Assembly (NCBI GenBank): GCA_964426135.1
Contig: CAYRPN010000054.1
Location: 1-36,765 of the forward strand
Source of the DNA: CAYRPN01 sp964426135
GTDB taxonomy: Bacteria; Planctomycetota; Phycisphaerae; Phycisphaerales; Phycisphaeraceae
DNA length: 36,765 nucleotides
Direction: 5' to 3'
How positions within the stretch are numbered: position 1 is the first letter of the stretch; each line of letters begins with the position of its first letter. Shown piece by piece: positions 26,897 through 36,765 of the stretch. A program made the translations under genes and the position numbers. The notes under the pieces were generated by a model. It did no database searches and was not told the origin of the DNA. It saw nothing but the letters and a program-made list of their open reading frames with translations.

Positions 26897-28363
26897 CTAC
26901 GTGATGATCTCACGAATCACACTGCCTTCCACATCCGTGATCCTGAAATCGCGCCCGTTGTATCTGTAAGTCAGCCGCTCGTGATCCAGGCCCATCTGGT
27001 GCAGGATCGTCGCGTGCAGGTCGTGGACATGCGTTTTGTTTTCGACGGCGAAGAATCCGATGTCGTCCGTCGCGCCGTGCGTCGTGCCGCCCTTGATGCC
27101 GCCGCCGGCCAGCACGGAGCAGAAGCCCGCGGCGTGATGATCGCGTCCGCCATCGCCGAAGGGCGTGCGGCCGAACTCGCCGGCCCAGACCACCATGGTC
27201 GACTCGAGCAGGCCGCGCTGTTTCAGATCCTGAATCAGGCCGGCCCAGGGCTTGTCGATCTCGCCGCAGAGTTTGCGGTGGCGGTTGTCGTTGTCGCCGT
27301 GCGTGTCCCAGTTGGAGTGGAAGATTTCGACGAAGCGGACGCCGCGCTCCACGAGCCGGCGCGCCATCAGGCAGCTTTCGCCGAAGTTCTTCGAGGCGGC
27401 CCTGCCGGTGGCGGTGCTGGCGCCGGTGCTGCTGGCGGCGATGCCGTACATCTCTTTCGTCGCGGCGGATTCCTGCGAGAGATCGACGGCCTCGGGGGCG
27501 GTGGCCTGCATGCGGTAGGCCAGTTCGTAGCTGGCGATGCGGGCGGATAGCTCGGCATTCGCCGGATCGCTCGCCATGTGCATGCCGTTGAGCTTGCTCA
27601 GGAGATCGAGCTGCTGCCGCTGCTCATTGAGGGGCGTGCCACCGACGGGCTTGATATTCGCCACCGGTTCGCTGCCGCCGCGGAAGACGGTGCCGGCAAA
27701 TGCGGCGGGCATGAAGGCGGCCGACCAGTTCTGGGCGCCGGAATAAGGCGCGCCGTTGACGAGGACGACGAAGCCGGGGAGGTTCTGATTGACGTTGCCC
27801 AGGCCGTAGACCGCCCACGATCCAAGCGAGGGGAATCCCTGGCGGATGTAGCCGGTGTTCATCTGCAAGGTGGCGGCGCCGTGGGCCGCGGAATCGCAGT
27901 GCATTCCGCGCAGGACGGCCAAATCGTCGGCGACGGTGTGCAGGTTGGGGAGCAACTCGGAGATTTCGACCCCGCTCTTGCCGCAGCGAGAGAATTGGAA
28001 AGGCGATCCCTTGCATTTGCCGCCGGATTTCTGGGACTGAGCGCTGGACGCCTGGACCTTGTGATCTTTGCCGTGCAGTTCGGTGAGCTTGGGCTTGGGA
28101 TCGAAGGTATCGATGTGGCTGGGGCCGCCAACCATATAGAGGAAGATGCAGGCCTTGGCCTTGGGGGCGAAGTGAGGCGCGCTCGCAGCATCGGCACGGG
28201 AGTTTGAAGCTCCCGTGCCTGCGGGGGCGCCGGCCGCGGCGCGGAGGATCCCGTCGTTGGCGAGCATGGACGCCATGGCGGTGCCGAAGAAGCCGTTGCC
28301 CATCTGGGCGAGGGACTGTCGGCGGGTGATGCCGCAGGGGTAGTGAAATTGCAGGGGATTCAT
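26897..28363 (-). CDS. Tat-exported DUF1501 family protein
   Basis: This is a 488-residue DUF1501 protein, related in fold to the alkaline phosphatase/sulfatase superfamily; its activity is unproven. ATG 28363 has GGA 7 nt upstream; ATG 28369 is an alternative. A Tat signal, TRRQSLAQMGNGFFG, occurs at about residues 14-28. Family motifs include ACIFLYMVGGPSHIDTFDPK (about 67-86), LAVLRGMHCDSAAHG, PSLGSWAVYGLG, VRFVEIFHSNWDTHGDND, VVWAGEFGRTPFGDGGRDHH and DLHATILHQMGLDHERLTYR. In planctomycetes this family usually follows a DUF1549/DUF1553 (PSD1/PSCyt) gene, but none lies upstream here. A 25-bp imperfect palindrome encodes residues about 49-57, just after the signal. Confidence 0.93.
   Translation of the reverse strand: MNPLQFHYPCGITRRQSLAQMGNGFFGTAMASMLANDGILRAAAGAPAGTGASNSRADAASAPHFAPKAKACIFLYMVGGPSHIDTFDPKPKLTELHGKDHKVQASSAQSQKSGGKCKGSPFQFSRCGKSGVEISELLPNLHTVADDLAVLRGMHCDSAAHGAATLQMNTGYIRQGFPSLGSWAVYGLGNVNQNLPGFVVLVNGAPYSGAQNWSAAFMPAAFAGTVFRGGSEPVANIKPVGGTPLNEQRQQLDLLSKLNGMHMASDPANAELSARIASYELAYRMQATAPEAVDLSQESAATKEMYGIAASSTGASTATGRAASKNFGESCLMARRLVERGVRFVEIFHSNWDTHGDNDNRHRKLCGEIDKPWAGLIQDLKQRGLLESTMVVWAGEFGRTPFGDGGRDHHAAGFCSVLAGGGIKGGTTHGATDDIGFFAVENKTHVHDLHATILHQMGLDHERLTYRYNGRDFRITDVEGSVIREIIT
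28194..28218. repeat. Intragenic palindrome in the DUF1501 gene
   Basis: Arms GCACGGGAG and CTCCCGTGC (9 bp each, perfect) flank TTTGAAG. It lies in frame in the linker between the Tat signal and the DUF1501 domain. Confidence 0.8.
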
Positions 28364-28533
28364 GTCCATTTCCGGCGAGCGCGAGGCTCAACCGAAGATT
28401 GAACATAGGGAGAGTTGGGTAACGAGAGAGGAAGAGAACCAGCCACCAAGGGCGTCTGCGGTCAGCGATCTTCCGCGCGATTTCCCCCGGCGGAGCCCTG
28501 AGCGAACTCGGATGCCACTTGATTCTCGCGCTG

Positions 28534-28605
28534 ATGCCACTGGGAGGCTCGGCTGCCAGTGTTCCGCGTGCGATTTGCACTGGCAGCCGAGCCTGCCAGT
28601 GGCAT
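28534..28605. repeat. Long hairpin-forming inverted repeat
   Basis: Two 28-nt arms (28534-28561 and 28578-28605) match in reverse complement at 27 of 28 positions, with a 16-nt loop. The arm starts ATGCCACTGG and ends GGCTGCCAGTG. This is a MITE-like or REP-like unit in the 28364-28677 spacer, which otherwise holds no gene. Confidence 0.85.
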
Positions 28606-28677
28606 TAATCTAAGGTCGGCGCTCGATTCAAATGGAATCAGGATAATGGCACAACCGCGGATCTGGGCTCAGGCCTG

Positions 28678-28715
28678 AAAAAAAACAACCCCGCAGGCGA
28701 TTAGCCTACGGGGTT
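28678..28715 (-). terminator. Intrinsic terminator of the 5S/23S transcript
   Basis: On the minus strand, AACCCCGTAGGC pairs with GCCTGCGGGGTT around TAATC (one G:T pair). A run of eight T follows after one G. It lies 6 bp downstream of the 5S 3' end, a textbook intrinsic terminator. Confidence 0.92.
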
Positions 28716-28721
28716 GGTAAA

Positions 28722-28829
28722 GCCGGCGATGACCTACTTTCGCGCGGATGCACTATCATTGGCGCGACAGGCTTAACTGCTGAGTTCGGGATGGGATCAG
28801 GTGTGGCCCTGTCGCTGTGGTCACCGGCA
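28722..28829 (-). rRNA. rrf: 5S ribosomal RNA
   Basis: The minus-strand sequence contains the conserved 5S core CTGATCCCATCCCGAACTCA followed by GCAGTTAAGC and ends near GTAGGTCATCGCCGGC. The ends pair (GCCGGTGA with TCGCCGGC) to form helix I. The length of about 108 nt is usual. Ends may be off by 1-3 nt. Confidence 0.93.
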
Positions 28830-28831
28830 AA

Positions 28832-28861
28832 GGTCGGCTTCGCGGTCAGGCGGAGCCGACC
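28832..28861 (-). other. Hairpin in the 23S-5S spacer next to 5S
   Basis: GGTCGGCT and AGCCGACC (8-bp perfect arms, 14-nt loop) lie just upstream of the 5S 5' end in transcript terms. It may be part of 5S precursor processing. Confidence 0.4.
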
Positions 28862-29023
28862 ATCAAGCGTCGGCGTCGCGTTAAGGCGGCGCCGGCGATG
28901 ATGCTCAGTGGTAGTTGGGTCGCTTCATTTTCGCCGGGGTTGAGCCCGGCTGGATGAATGAGTCGTCTGTTACATACAAGAACGAGGTTATGAGTTCTGA
29001 GGGGACACCGGAGGAAAGCTTTG

Positions 29024-29142
29024 AGCCGTTAGCCTTTAGCCATTAGCTACAAGGCAACAGTTCACAGTCTCAGCCATTGGGCTTTCAAGCGTTCGCGTTT
29101 AGCATTGAGCTATCGGCTAGCGGCTTTGGGCTCCTGGCTTCT
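29024..29142. repeat. Degenerate heptad array in the 23S-5S spacer
   Basis: Units AGCCGTT, AGCCTTT, AGCCATT begin the array. After a degenerate stretch, AGCATTG, AGCTATC, GGCTAGC, GGCTTTG, GGCTCCT, GGCTTCT (29101-29142) keep the 7-nt period. It lies within the unusually long spacer of about 340 bp between the 23S and 5S genes. No tRNA is present in the spacer. Confidence 0.55.
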
Positions 29143-29167
29143 GTTCTTTCCGATCCGGGGTCGGTGT

Positions 29168-32008
<2,841 letters not shown>

Positions 32009-32215
32009 ACACCGACCTCAGACCGGGGAGGTCATCAGTCGGCGTCACAAGGTTGGATACGATTGAATCCAACTCAACTTCTGTGCTTCTCTTGGATGCG
32101 AAGAGGCAAGCAGGCTGTGAAGCCTGAATGCGTTCGAACCCTCGAGAGCCAGAAAGCCCTCAGCGCTCAAAACTCGGTCTCGCGTGTAACAACACGCGAC
32201 GACCCAACTATCCAC

Positions 32216-32229
32216 TTGTCAAAGAGCAT
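32216..32229 (-). promoter_or_regulatory. boxA-like antitermination site in the 23S leader
   Basis: The minus strand reads ATGCTCTTTGACAA, close to the E. coli rrn boxA core TGCTCTTTAACA. It lies about 210 nt upstream of the 23S 5' end, inside the expected leader. Confidence 0.7.
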
Positions 32230-32347
32230 CACGATCAGGATCACTTTGATCCCGACGAATCGGGGCCTCGGCAACTTTTGATCGTTTCCTGCCGCAGCAG
32301 GTCGCGTCGCCCTTTCAGGACTGCGTGACTCGATGCGGGAACCCAGC

Positions 32348-32375
32348 ATTATCGCGAAATCAGTTCCGTTGTCAA
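32348..32375 (-). promoter_or_regulatory. Probable 23S-5S rRNA promoter
   Basis: On the minus strand, TTGACA (32375-32370) and GATAAT (32353-32348) are separated by 16 bp and followed by GC-rich GCTGGGTTCCCGC. It is upstream of boxA and about 340 bp from the 23S 5' end. It matches the sigma-70 consensus at -35 fully and at -10 in five of six positions. No other element is evident in 32376-32808. Confidence 0.75.
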
Positions 32376-32808
32376 CTCGGCTGATTTCACTCACCAAACC
32401 GATCAAACCTGCCTTGCTGACCTGGGTCAACTGAACCACCGGGCTGCATTGGACGCGGCCTTGCGATGTTCCAGTCGATCAGGTTCGCCTTTCAGGCCGC
32501 CGCAGTCGCGTGTCGGCTGCAACCGCACCTTCATCAGGCGAGCGGAGAAGTTTAGCGATCCCTCATGGGCTGTCAAGTCGCCGGCCTCGCTCAACGCCAT
32601 CGGCAAACCGGGGCCTTGCTCTTTTGCCCGATTTGAAAGGCACTTACCGCAGCGTTTCGCTCGTGAATAACATGTGGAAAAACAACCGGATTCTCACGAT
32701 GACCGCTTTTCTCGCGTGCCAATCCAACCCGATGGCCAGTGCGGTCCATTCGCGCCGAGCCTCGAACCGTCCTACACTGAGCCCATGGCCTGCATCCAAG
32801 GAGTCAAC

Positions 32809-33711
32809 ATGTCTCGCTTGCTCTGCTACGTCCTGACGCTTGTCATCTTTGCTTCGACAGTGCGAGCGGATGAGAAACTCAAGGACGTTGCCTGTCGATC
32901 GGTGCACCTGAGTTACTCTACGCCTAAGCCTGCAGGTGCAGCACCGAAGGCAGATTCCAAAGCCGGCGGAACCGTTTTCTACAACGAGGTCACCGTCGAA
33001 AAATCAGCTGAGGGCACCTATTTCTGCGTCTGCGGATTCGACGCGGGCTACTTCGGCATCCAGGAACTGACCAAGGGCAAAAAGGTCGTCATCTTCTCCG
33101 TCTGGGACCCGGGCAACCAGAACGATCCCAAAAGCGTCAAGGAGGAGCAGCGCGTTCAACTTATTCACAAGGACGAGCAGGTCCGCACCGGCCGTTTCGG
33201 CGGCGAAGGCACCGGCGGGCAGTCGTTCCTCGATTATGACTGGAAGGTCGGCGAGACCTATCGCTTCGCGGTGCATGCGAAACTGGACGGGAATCGCACG
33301 AAGTTCGCAGGCTATTTTTTCGTGCCGGAGATGAAGGCGTGGAAGCACCTGGTGACGTTCTCCACCCTGCACAAGGGCAGGTTGCTGGGCGGGTACTACT
33401 CGTTCGTCGAGGATTTCCGTCGCAATCGAGTGTCCGCCACCCACGCCCGGCAGGCTCAGTTCGGCAACGGCTGGGTGCGCACGGGCGATCAGTGGCTACC
33501 GATCAAGCGAGCCCAGTTCACCGCCGACAACAACCCGGCGATGCATGTGAACGCGGGAACCATCGCAAGCGAGGGCGGTATGCCGCAGCGCTTCTTTCTC
33601 ACGACCGGCGGCGAAACCAAGAACACCGACACACCCCTTTGGAAGCACATCGAGTTGAAGGAAACCGCCCAGGTCGCGCCAGCCGACGTGCGCGACCTGC
33701 TCGCCAAATGA
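32809..33711 (+). CDS. Exported DUF3472 family protein
   Basis: This is a 300-residue predicted secreted protein. ATG 32809 is chosen since AAGGAG is 5 nt upstream and the N-terminus is a Sec signal (MSRLLCYVLTLVIFASTVRA). The mature part matches the DUF3472-type pattern: FCVCGFDAGYFGIQEL, VVIFSVWDPGNQNDP, a GRFGGEGTGGQSFLDYDWKV loop, YRFAVHAKLDGNRTKFAGYF and SFVEDFRRN. The first strand (VHLSYSTPKPAGA) and the Trp/Tyr-rich sandwich resemble carbohydrate-associated beta-sandwich proteins. Function is unknown; no catalytic residues are claimed. It is transcribed away from the rRNA genes and stands alone, with a 576-bp spacer before the korA-like gene. Confidence 0.88.
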   Translation: MSRLLCYVLTLVIFASTVRADEKLKDVACRSVHLSYSTPKPAGAAPKADSKAGGTVFYNEVTVEKSAEGTYFCVCGFDAGYFGIQELTKGKKVVIFSVWDPGNQNDPKSVKEEQRVQLIHKDEQVRTGRFGGEGTGGQSFLDYDWKVGETYRFAVHAKLDGNRTKFAGYFFVPEMKAWKHLVTFSTLHKGRLLGGYYSFVEDFRRNRVSATHARQAQFGNGWVRTGDQWLPIKRAQFTADNNPAMHVNAGTIASEGGMPQRFFLTTGGETKNTDTPLWKHIELKETAQVAPADVRDLLAK

Positions 33712-33796
33712 GGCGGCCAGTCATGAGTGCGAGCAACGACCGCCGCGCGTGAGCCACAAACTCCAGCCCAATCGCATGTGCCGATGCCCCACGTAG

Positions 33797-33825
33797 GGTG
33801 TGTCAAGGCTCTGCGCAGACGCACC
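33797..33825. repeat. Short palindromic repeat
   Basis: GGTGTGTC and GACGCACC form a near-perfect 8-bp stem (one G:T pair) around 13 nt, in the 33712-34287 spacer. It probably belongs to a dispersed repeat class. The small ORF overlapping it looks like translated repeat, not a gene. Confidence 0.45.
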
Positions 33826-33905
33826 ATGTTGGACGTACTCTTTTCGGTTCAACCGGCATTTGCGTACTTGGCCACGGTTGAAATCGGCGAGTCGGAGTCC
33901 GGAAC

Positions 33906-34066
33906 AGAGCCGGAGTCTGTGACTCCGGTCGATTTGACGCGGCTCAATGCCGCTTCAAATCGAATTCGCGCCCTGCATTCCCGATTGCACATGCGTCCGC
34001 TGCGTCGAACTTCGCCTCGCCGGCATCGAGCCGGCTCGGCGAAACGGAGTCACAGACTCCGGCTCT
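33906..34066. repeat. Element with 22-bp perfect terminal inverted repeats
   Basis: AGAGCCGGAGTCTGTGACTC (plus CG) at 33906-33927 recurs as the exact reverse complement at 34045-34066. The inside has further GC palindromes (GCCGGCATCGAGCCGGC type). This is a 161-bp MITE-like element in the non-coding spacer 33712-34287. Confidence 0.85.
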
Positions 34067-34209
34067 GACAAGGCAGGCTCGCATTCCCCGGACGAGCCCT
34101 TTTTTCTTGAGGCTTCGTTCATTGATCGAGGTTGATCCCACACGGTGCGTCACCGCAAAACCTCGGCTCGCCCCGCACCCGATCGCCCCGTCACGTGCCC
34201 AAGATCGAC

Positions 34210-34237
34210 TTGGCGACTGTCGCCCGACCGTTAGAAT
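34210..34237 (+). promoter_or_regulatory. Probable promoter of the korA-like gene
   Basis: TTGGCG (34210-34215) and TAGAAT (34232-34237) are spaced 16 bp apart, about 50 bp upstream of the start codon. It is a fair sigma-70 match. The AGGAG ribosome site follows at 34276-34280. Confidence 0.55.
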
Positions 34238-34287
34238 GACTTGCGGGTCAGGTTCCACGTTCCCACAACCTAATCAGGAGTTGCTCC

Positions 34288-36267
34288 ATGACTGCCGCTT
34301 CATCCATCGGAGGAGGTGTGAAACCCACGCGCCCGCTGCAATCGGCTGTGGTCTTCTTCGCCGGCGATTCCGGCGACGGCATGCAACTGGCAGGCACGCA
34401 GTTCACCGACGCCTCAGCAATATTTGGTAATGATGTTGCGACTTTTCCTGACTTCCCGGCGGAAATTCGGGCGCCTGCCGGAACGGTCCCAGGAGTTTCC
34501 GGTTTTCAGGTCAACTTCTCTTCTCAGGACATCCACACCCCCGGCGACGAAGTCGACGCCCTCATCGCCATGAACCCCGCCGCGTTCAAGGCCCACATCA
34601 AAGACGTCAAGACCGGCGGCATCGTCGTCGTCAACGAGGACGAGTTCGACAAGGTCAACCTCCGCAAAGCCGCCTACCCCGAAGGCTACAACCCCCTCGA
34701 CGATCCCAAGTTCAGCCAGAAATACCGCCTCTTCAAAGTCCCCATCACCCGCCTCAACGAAGAGGCCCTCAAAGACTCCGGCCTGGGCGCCAAGGACGTC
34801 GAACGTTGCAAAAACATGTGGTCCCTCGGCCTGGCCTACTGGCTCTATGACCGGCCGCTCGATGTCACCATCAATTATCTGGAAACCTATTTCGGAAAAA
34901 AGAAGAACCTCCCCAAGGTCGCCGACGCCAATATCCGCGCCTTGAAATCGGGCTTCTTCTTCGGTGAAACCGCCGAAATCTTCACCGAGCACTACCGCAT
35001 CGAACGCGCCCAGGTCGAGCCGGGCACCTACACCAAGATCACCGGCAACGAGGCCGTCGCCATGGGCCTCGTCGCCGCCTCCATCCTCGCCAAGAAGACC
35101 CTCGTCTACGGCTCCTACCCCATCACCCCCGCCAGTTCCATCCTCGAAGCCCTCGCCGGCCTGCGCAACTTCGGCGTCAAAACCTGCCAGGCGGAAGATG
35201 AAATCGCCGCCATCTGCGTCGCCATCGGAGCCGCCTTCGCCGGCCAGCTCGGCGTCACCGGCACCAGCGGACCCGGCATCTGCCTCAAGTCCGAAGCCAT
35301 GAACCTCGCCATCGTCACCGAGCTGCCACTGGTCATCGTCGATGTTCAGCGCGGCGGCCCCTCCACCGGACTCCCAACCAAAACCGAACAGGCCGACCTC
35401 CTGCAAACCATGTTCGGCCGCAACGGCGACAGCCCGCTGGTCATCGTCGCCCCGCAGTCCCCTTCCGACTGCTTCTACATGGCGGTCGAAGCCTGCCGGA
35501 TCGCCATGCAGCACATGGTCCCCGTCGTGCTCCTGACCGATGGCTACCTCGGCAACGGCGCCGAACCGTGGAAGCTCCCCGACCTGAGCACCTTCAAGCC
35601 CATCGAGATCAACCACCCCACCGACCCGGCCACCTTCAAGCCCTACACCCGCGACACCAACTTCGTCCGCCCCTGGGGCATCCCCGGCACCCCCGGCCTC
35701 ATGCACCGCATCGGCGGCATCGAAAAAGCCGACATCACCGGCGGCGTCAACTACGACCCCAGCAACCACCAGCGCATGACCGACCTGCGACACGCCAAGG
35801 TCGCCAAGATCGCCGACGACATCCCACCCCTCACCCCCCACGGCGACCCCACCGGCGATCTGCTCGTCCTCGGCTGGGGCGGCACCTATGGCTCGATCCT
35901 CTCAGCCGTCGACAAAGCCCGCGCCCGCGGCCTGAAAGTGTCGTCGGCCCACCTGCGCTACCTCAACCCCATGCCCCGCAACCTCGGCGAAGTCCTCAAA
36001 GGCTTCAAGAAAGTCCTCATCCCCGAACTGAACATGGGCCAGCTGCGCCTGCTCATCCGCGGCAAGTTCCTCGTCGACGCCAAGGGCCTGAACAAAGTCC
36101 AGGGCAAACCGTTCCTCGTGGAAGAGCTCGAGCAAGCGATCAATCTCATGCTTGACGGAGGCTGGGGCGAGCGCGAAAGCCTGATCCCGCGCGATCACAA
36201 GCTCGACCCGACCAGGCAGGAAGTCGTGCCAACGATCGGCGTCGCGACGGCGGCGAGTGAAGGGTGA
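34288..36267 (+). CDS. korA: 2-oxoacid:ferredoxin oxidoreductase, fused gamma-alpha subunit
   Basis: This 659-residue protein is a KorA-type subunit that, with a thiamine-diphosphate-binding beta subunit, oxidatively decarboxylates a 2-oxoacid (2-oxoglutarate in many KorAB enzymes) to the acyl-CoA while reducing ferredoxin. ATG 34288 follows AGGAG by 7 nt. The N-terminal gamma domain (about 14-200) has FFAGDSGDGMQLAGTQFTDA and VSGFQVNFSS. The alpha domain (about 252-400) has GNEAVAMGLVAAS, YGSYPITPASSILEAL, GTSGPGICLKSEAMNLA and VQRGGPSTGLPTKTEQADLL. Domain II (about 523-640) has LLVLGWGGTYG and LRYLNPMPRNL. The gamma-alpha fusion is the usual long form. The beta subunit gene normally lies directly downstream, yet none is visible in the 498 bp to the window end. 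The exact 2-oxoacid cannot be told from motifs alone. Confidence 0.93.
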   Translation: MTAASSIGGGVKPTRPLQSAVVFFAGDSGDGMQLAGTQFTDASAIFGNDVATFPDFPAEIRAPAGTVPGVSGFQVNFSSQDIHTPGDEVDALIAMNPAAFKAHIKDVKTGGIVVVNEDEFDKVNLRKAAYPEGYNPLDDPKFSQKYRLFKVPITRLNEEALKDSGLGAKDVERCKNMWSLGLAYWLYDRPLDVTINYLETYFGKKKNLPKVADANIRALKSGFFFGETAEIFTEHYRIERAQVEPGTYTKITGNEAVAMGLVAASILAKKTLVYGSYPITPASSILEALAGLRNFGVKTCQAEDEIAAICVAIGAAFAGQLGVTGTSGPGICLKSEAMNLAIVTELPLVIVDVQRGGPSTGLPTKTEQADLLQTMFGRNGDSPLVIVAPQSPSDCFYMAVEACRIAMQHMVPVVLLTDGYLGNGAEPWKLPDLSTFKPIEINHPTDPATFKPYTRDTNFVRPWGIPGTPGLMHRIGGIEKADITGGVNYDPSNHQRMTDLRHAKVAKIADDIPPLTPHGDPTGDLLVLGWGGTYGSILSAVDKARARGLKVSSAHLRYLNPMPRNLGEVLKGFKKVLIPELNMGQLRLLIRGKFLVDAKGLNKVQGKPFLVEELEQAINLMLDGGWGERESLIPRDHKLDPTRQEVVPTIGVATAASEG

Positions 36268-36281
36268 GTCATCCCTTGCAG

Positions 36282-36298
36282 GGTGGGCACCGCCCACC
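36282..36298. repeat. Palindrome after korA
   Basis: GGTGGGC and GCCCACC form a 7-bp perfect stem with a 3-nt loop, 14 bp after the korA-like stop. A related half (GTGGTGGGCAGTGC) is at about 36394-36407. It may act as an mRNA end or be a dispersed repeat; no T-run is present. Nothing else is evident in 36299-36461. Confidence 0.5.
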
Positions 36299-36461
36299 AC
36301 CAGCGCGGGACGGCCGCCACCGAACAACCACACCCATTCGCACGGCAGATGTGCAGAAACAAGACGCCGGAAACGCAATCGCCGGGGTTTGCCGTGGTGG
36401 GCAGTGCGACCCTACTTGCTGTTACACTGACAATATTCAGAATGTCCCCTTTGATCGCCCT

Positions 36462-36734
36462 ATGACTTATAACTGTTCCATATTTCGCGACAACTGGCTT
36501 AGTTTCGAGTATCCGTCGGAGTTTAAGGTCCAGGTGCCTAATTCATTCGACCCTAGTTATCATTTAATAGATCCAGCCGGGATAATTCTTGTTACAATAC
36601 GACCTCGGCTTGATGATGATGATGTACAATTACTCCGAATGCGCTTTGCAGCACAGCGCTGTTTGCAAGGGCCATGTCTGTGGCAGGCAATCACACGGTC
36701 TGGCGCGATTGGTAAAGCAACCGCATTTCTGTAA
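36462..36734 (+). CDS. Hypothetical short protein
   Basis: This is a 90-residue ORF not recognised. ATG 36462 is preferred because the frame upstream of it reads through repeat sequence, but no strong ribosome site is seen. The start (MTYNCSIFRDNWLSFEYPSE) includes a WxSFEYPS-like pattern found at the start of many small uncharacterised bacterial beta proteins. The rest includes HLIDPAGIILVTIRPRLDDD. The base composition is more AT-rich than korA. It may be a short complete gene, the 5' part of a decayed gene, or not coding at all. Confidence 0.4.
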   Translation: MTYNCSIFRDNWLSFEYPSEFKVQVPNSFDPSYHLIDPAGIILVTIRPRLDDDDVQLLRMRFAAQRCLQGPCLWQAITRSGAIGKATAFL

Positions 36735-36765
36735 ATCTCTCTACCGTCGTCGTTGGCTCGGTCTG

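Noticed and set aside
28830..29167. Possible tRNA in the 23S-5S spacer
   Set aside because: No T-loop or cloverleaf could be found; the spacer is a hairpin plus a degenerate heptad array.
33727..34068. 113-codon plus-strand ORF between the DUF3472 and korA-like genes
   Set aside because: It is made of two dispersed palindromic repeats, lacks a ribosome site and has no recognisable domain.
34414..35841. A 475-codon minus-strand frame opposite the korA-like gene
   Set aside because: The translation is a Gly/Asp/Val-rich mirror of strong third-position C bias in korA and shows no family motifs.

Overview
The window looks like a chromosomal segment of a high-GC planctomycete (Planctomycetota). 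The evidence is the set of families present: a giant protein with the planctomycete extracellular N-terminal motif (ELLEERSLLSG) and a dockerin-like end; Tat-exported DUF1501 and DUF3500 proteins; a ThuA-like protein; a PQQ-type propeller starting WNQFRGPDGTG; a SUMF1-like/sialidase fusion; a DUF3472 protein; and 23S-5S rRNA genes with no 16S gene beside them. Family assignments rest on motifs read by eye, not on database searches.

Layout. Positions 1-374 hold a GC-rich inverted-repeat element. One plus-strand gene (375-17009) encodes a 5,544-residue secreted mosaic protein: ten pairs of Ig-like domains, five triplets of pre-peptidase C-terminal (PPC) domains, two beta-propellers, beta-sandwich inserts, PA14, cadherin and dockerin-like domains. 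Facing it, seven minus-strand genes (17057-28363) encode a kelch-type propeller, a SUMF1-like/sialidase fusion, a small Cys-rich zinc-ribbon-like protein, a PQQ-repeat protein, a ThuA-like protein, a DUF3500 protein and a DUF1501 protein. All but the zinc-ribbon protein carry a Sec or Tat export signal. Next come the minus-strand 5S (terminator at 28678-28715) and 23S (29168-32008) genes; the 23S has its own processing stem, boxA and promoter. On the plus strand follow an exported DUF3472 protein, a repeat-filled spacer, a fused gamma-alpha 2-oxoacid:ferredoxin oxidoreductase subunit (korA-like) and a short unknown ORF.

How the genes fit together. The protein-coding part is mostly a surface and secreted-protein island, typical of planctomycetes that bind or process polysaccharides. 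No complete catabolic operon is visible, and most spacers are wide enough for separate transcription. The korA-like gene is central metabolism and seems unrelated to the island.

The most unusual feature is the non-coding and repeat content. There are paired inverted GC-rich elements, one of them inside a coding sequence as an interdomain linker. Palindromes also lie inside two other exported-protein genes. Heptanucleotide-period arrays occur at four places; two of them abut the stop codon of a gene exactly. A 234-bp element has perfect 25-bp terminal inverted repeats around four 25-bp tandem units. I saw no CRISPR array, tRNA, transposase, phage gene or recognisable defence system.
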